From: Lysinibacillus pakistanensis
GTDB lineage: Bacteria; Bacillota; Bacilli; Bacillales_A; Planococcaceae
Length of the DNA stretch: 64,000 bases
Assembly: GCF_030123245.1 (NCBI RefSeq)
Contig: NZ_CP126101.1
Location: 432,501-496,500 of the forward strand
Direction of reading: 5' to 3'
Positions 63,468 through 64,000 of the stretch are shown here, piece by piece (position 1 is the stretch's first letter; each line of letters starts with the position of its first letter). The translations under genes and the position numbers were made by a program. The notes under the pieces were generated by a model that saw only the letters and a list, made by a program, of their open reading frames with translations, made no database searches and had not been told where the DNA came from.

Positions 63468-64000
63468 CTATTTTACAAGCAATGCTTCAATTTCCTCTGG
63501 AGTAGCAGGCTTACTAATATAATAGCCTTGTATAGCGTCACAGCCATAAGTAATTAATAGGTCTGCTTGCTCTGCGGTTTCAACACCCTCTGCTACAACC
63601 TTAAGTTCCATTGATTTTCCAAGCTGCACCATGCCATGCATTAGCTTTTGTGTCTTCTCAGATTTTAGTAAGGAGCTTGTAAATGTTTTATCAATTTTTA
63701 ATGTATCTATCGGTAAAATTTGCATGTATCTGAATGAGCCATACCCAGTACCGAAGTCATCTAGAATAAAGGAAATTCCCTCGTTCTCTAGCTTACGCAT
63801 TTGCTGAGTAATGAAGCTAGCAGCCTCTGCCTCTAGGGCAAACTTTTCTGTAATTTCAATTTGAATGAGACTGGCAGGGCAGCCCGTTTTAGTTAGCTTT
63901 TCTAGAATTGATTTTGCCATATTTTTATCACGGAATTCGCGAACAGAAGAGTTTATAGATACCTTCATGTCTAGGCCAGCTTTTTTCCAAATTAACGCCT
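63468..64000 (-). CDS. EAL-domain cyclic-di-GMP phosphodiesterase, 5' part outside window
   Basis: The visible 177 residues are the C-terminal two thirds of an EAL domain. SINSSVREF is the NxS metal-site strand, and IQIEITE, ILDDFGTGYGSF (loop 6), DTLKIDKTF, VVAEGVETAEQ and IQGYYISKP follow. All catalytic positions visible are intact, so it should hydrolyse c-di-GMP to pGpG. The EAL motif itself and any sensor or GGDEF part lie beyond the right edge; the frame stays open to base 64000. The ATG at 63968 is internal, not the start. It could counter the GGDEF enzyme at 9065. Confidence 0.9.
   Translation of the reverse strand, partial: ALIWKKAGLDMKVSINSSVREFRDKNMAKSILEKLTKTGCPASLIQIEITEKFALEAEAASFITQQMRKLENEGISFILDDFGTGYGSFRYMQILPIDTLKIDKTFTSSLLKSEKTQKLMHGMVQLGKSMELKVVAEGVETAEQADLLITYGCDAIQGYYISKPATPEEIEALLVK

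Overview
The window looks like chromosomal DNA of a low-GC Gram-positive bacterium of the Bacillales, most likely a Lysinibacillus-type member of the Planococcaceae. This rests on strong AAGGAG-type ribosome binding sites, lipoprotein and signal-peptide types, an S-box (SAM-I) riboswitch, Bce-type and HemAT-type sensory genes, and overall protein resemblance. The species call is an inference. No rRNA, tRNA, phage, IS element or CRISPR array was seen.

Layout. 1-5600: the 3'-truncated end of a YfbR-like HD phosphohydrolase, a small membrane protein, and a complete BceRS-BceAB-type peptide-antibiotic sensing and detoxification module. 5700-11600: a 1013-residue hybrid histidine kinase and its likely partner, a response regulator with a SARP/BTAD-type output, separated by a divergent GGDEF diguanylate cyclase. 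11800-17240: two exported proteins (LysM-3D wall protein, Cu/Zn superoxide dismutase lipoprotein) and a TAXI-type TRAP transporter operon. 17490-23840: a microprotein, an M20 amidohydrolase, an NhaC antiporter, and a divergent regulator/dipeptide epimerase/acetyltransferase unit. 23890-25070: an FhuF-like iron reductase and, behind a perfect Fur box, a candidate iron-regulated small RNA. 25150-33250: secreted and membrane proteins, PepT, a YhhN protein and a nitroreductase. 33500-38130: a CoA-transferase and a DASS dicarboxylate transporter separated by about 29 copies of a GC-rich 21-bp repeat, then a PlsY-like gene. 38220-42370: riboswitch-controlled metY, a Panacea-like gene and an ACT-less homoserine dehydrogenase. 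42680-46560: an excisionase-like protein, microproteins and a VanRS-like two-component system. 46590-58220: acyl-CoA dehydrogenase, metallophosphoesterase, UppP, HemAT, a hydroxyacid dehydrogenase, an AIM24-like protein and a lysine-degradation operon. 58340-64000: a beta-propeller protein, a PdaC-like deacetylase, a two-gene ThrE exporter and a truncated EAL protein.

How it fits together. Several genes concern the cell envelope and its stress responses: Bce module, UppP, PdaC-like deacetylase, LysM-3D protein. Several handle amino acids, peptides or organic acids: PepT, epimerase, amidohydrolase, lysine 6-dehydrogenase pathway, TRAP and DASS transporters, ThrE. Signalling is rich: three two-component systems, one GGDEF, one EAL and a globin-coupled chemoreceptor.

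The most interesting unexplained items are the Fur-controlled structured RNA at about 24900-25065, the 21-bp minisatellite at 35165-35765, a modular dispersed repeat family with palindromic ends (at least five copies in intergenic gaps), and several well-formed microprotein genes, one lying between a response regulator and its kinase.
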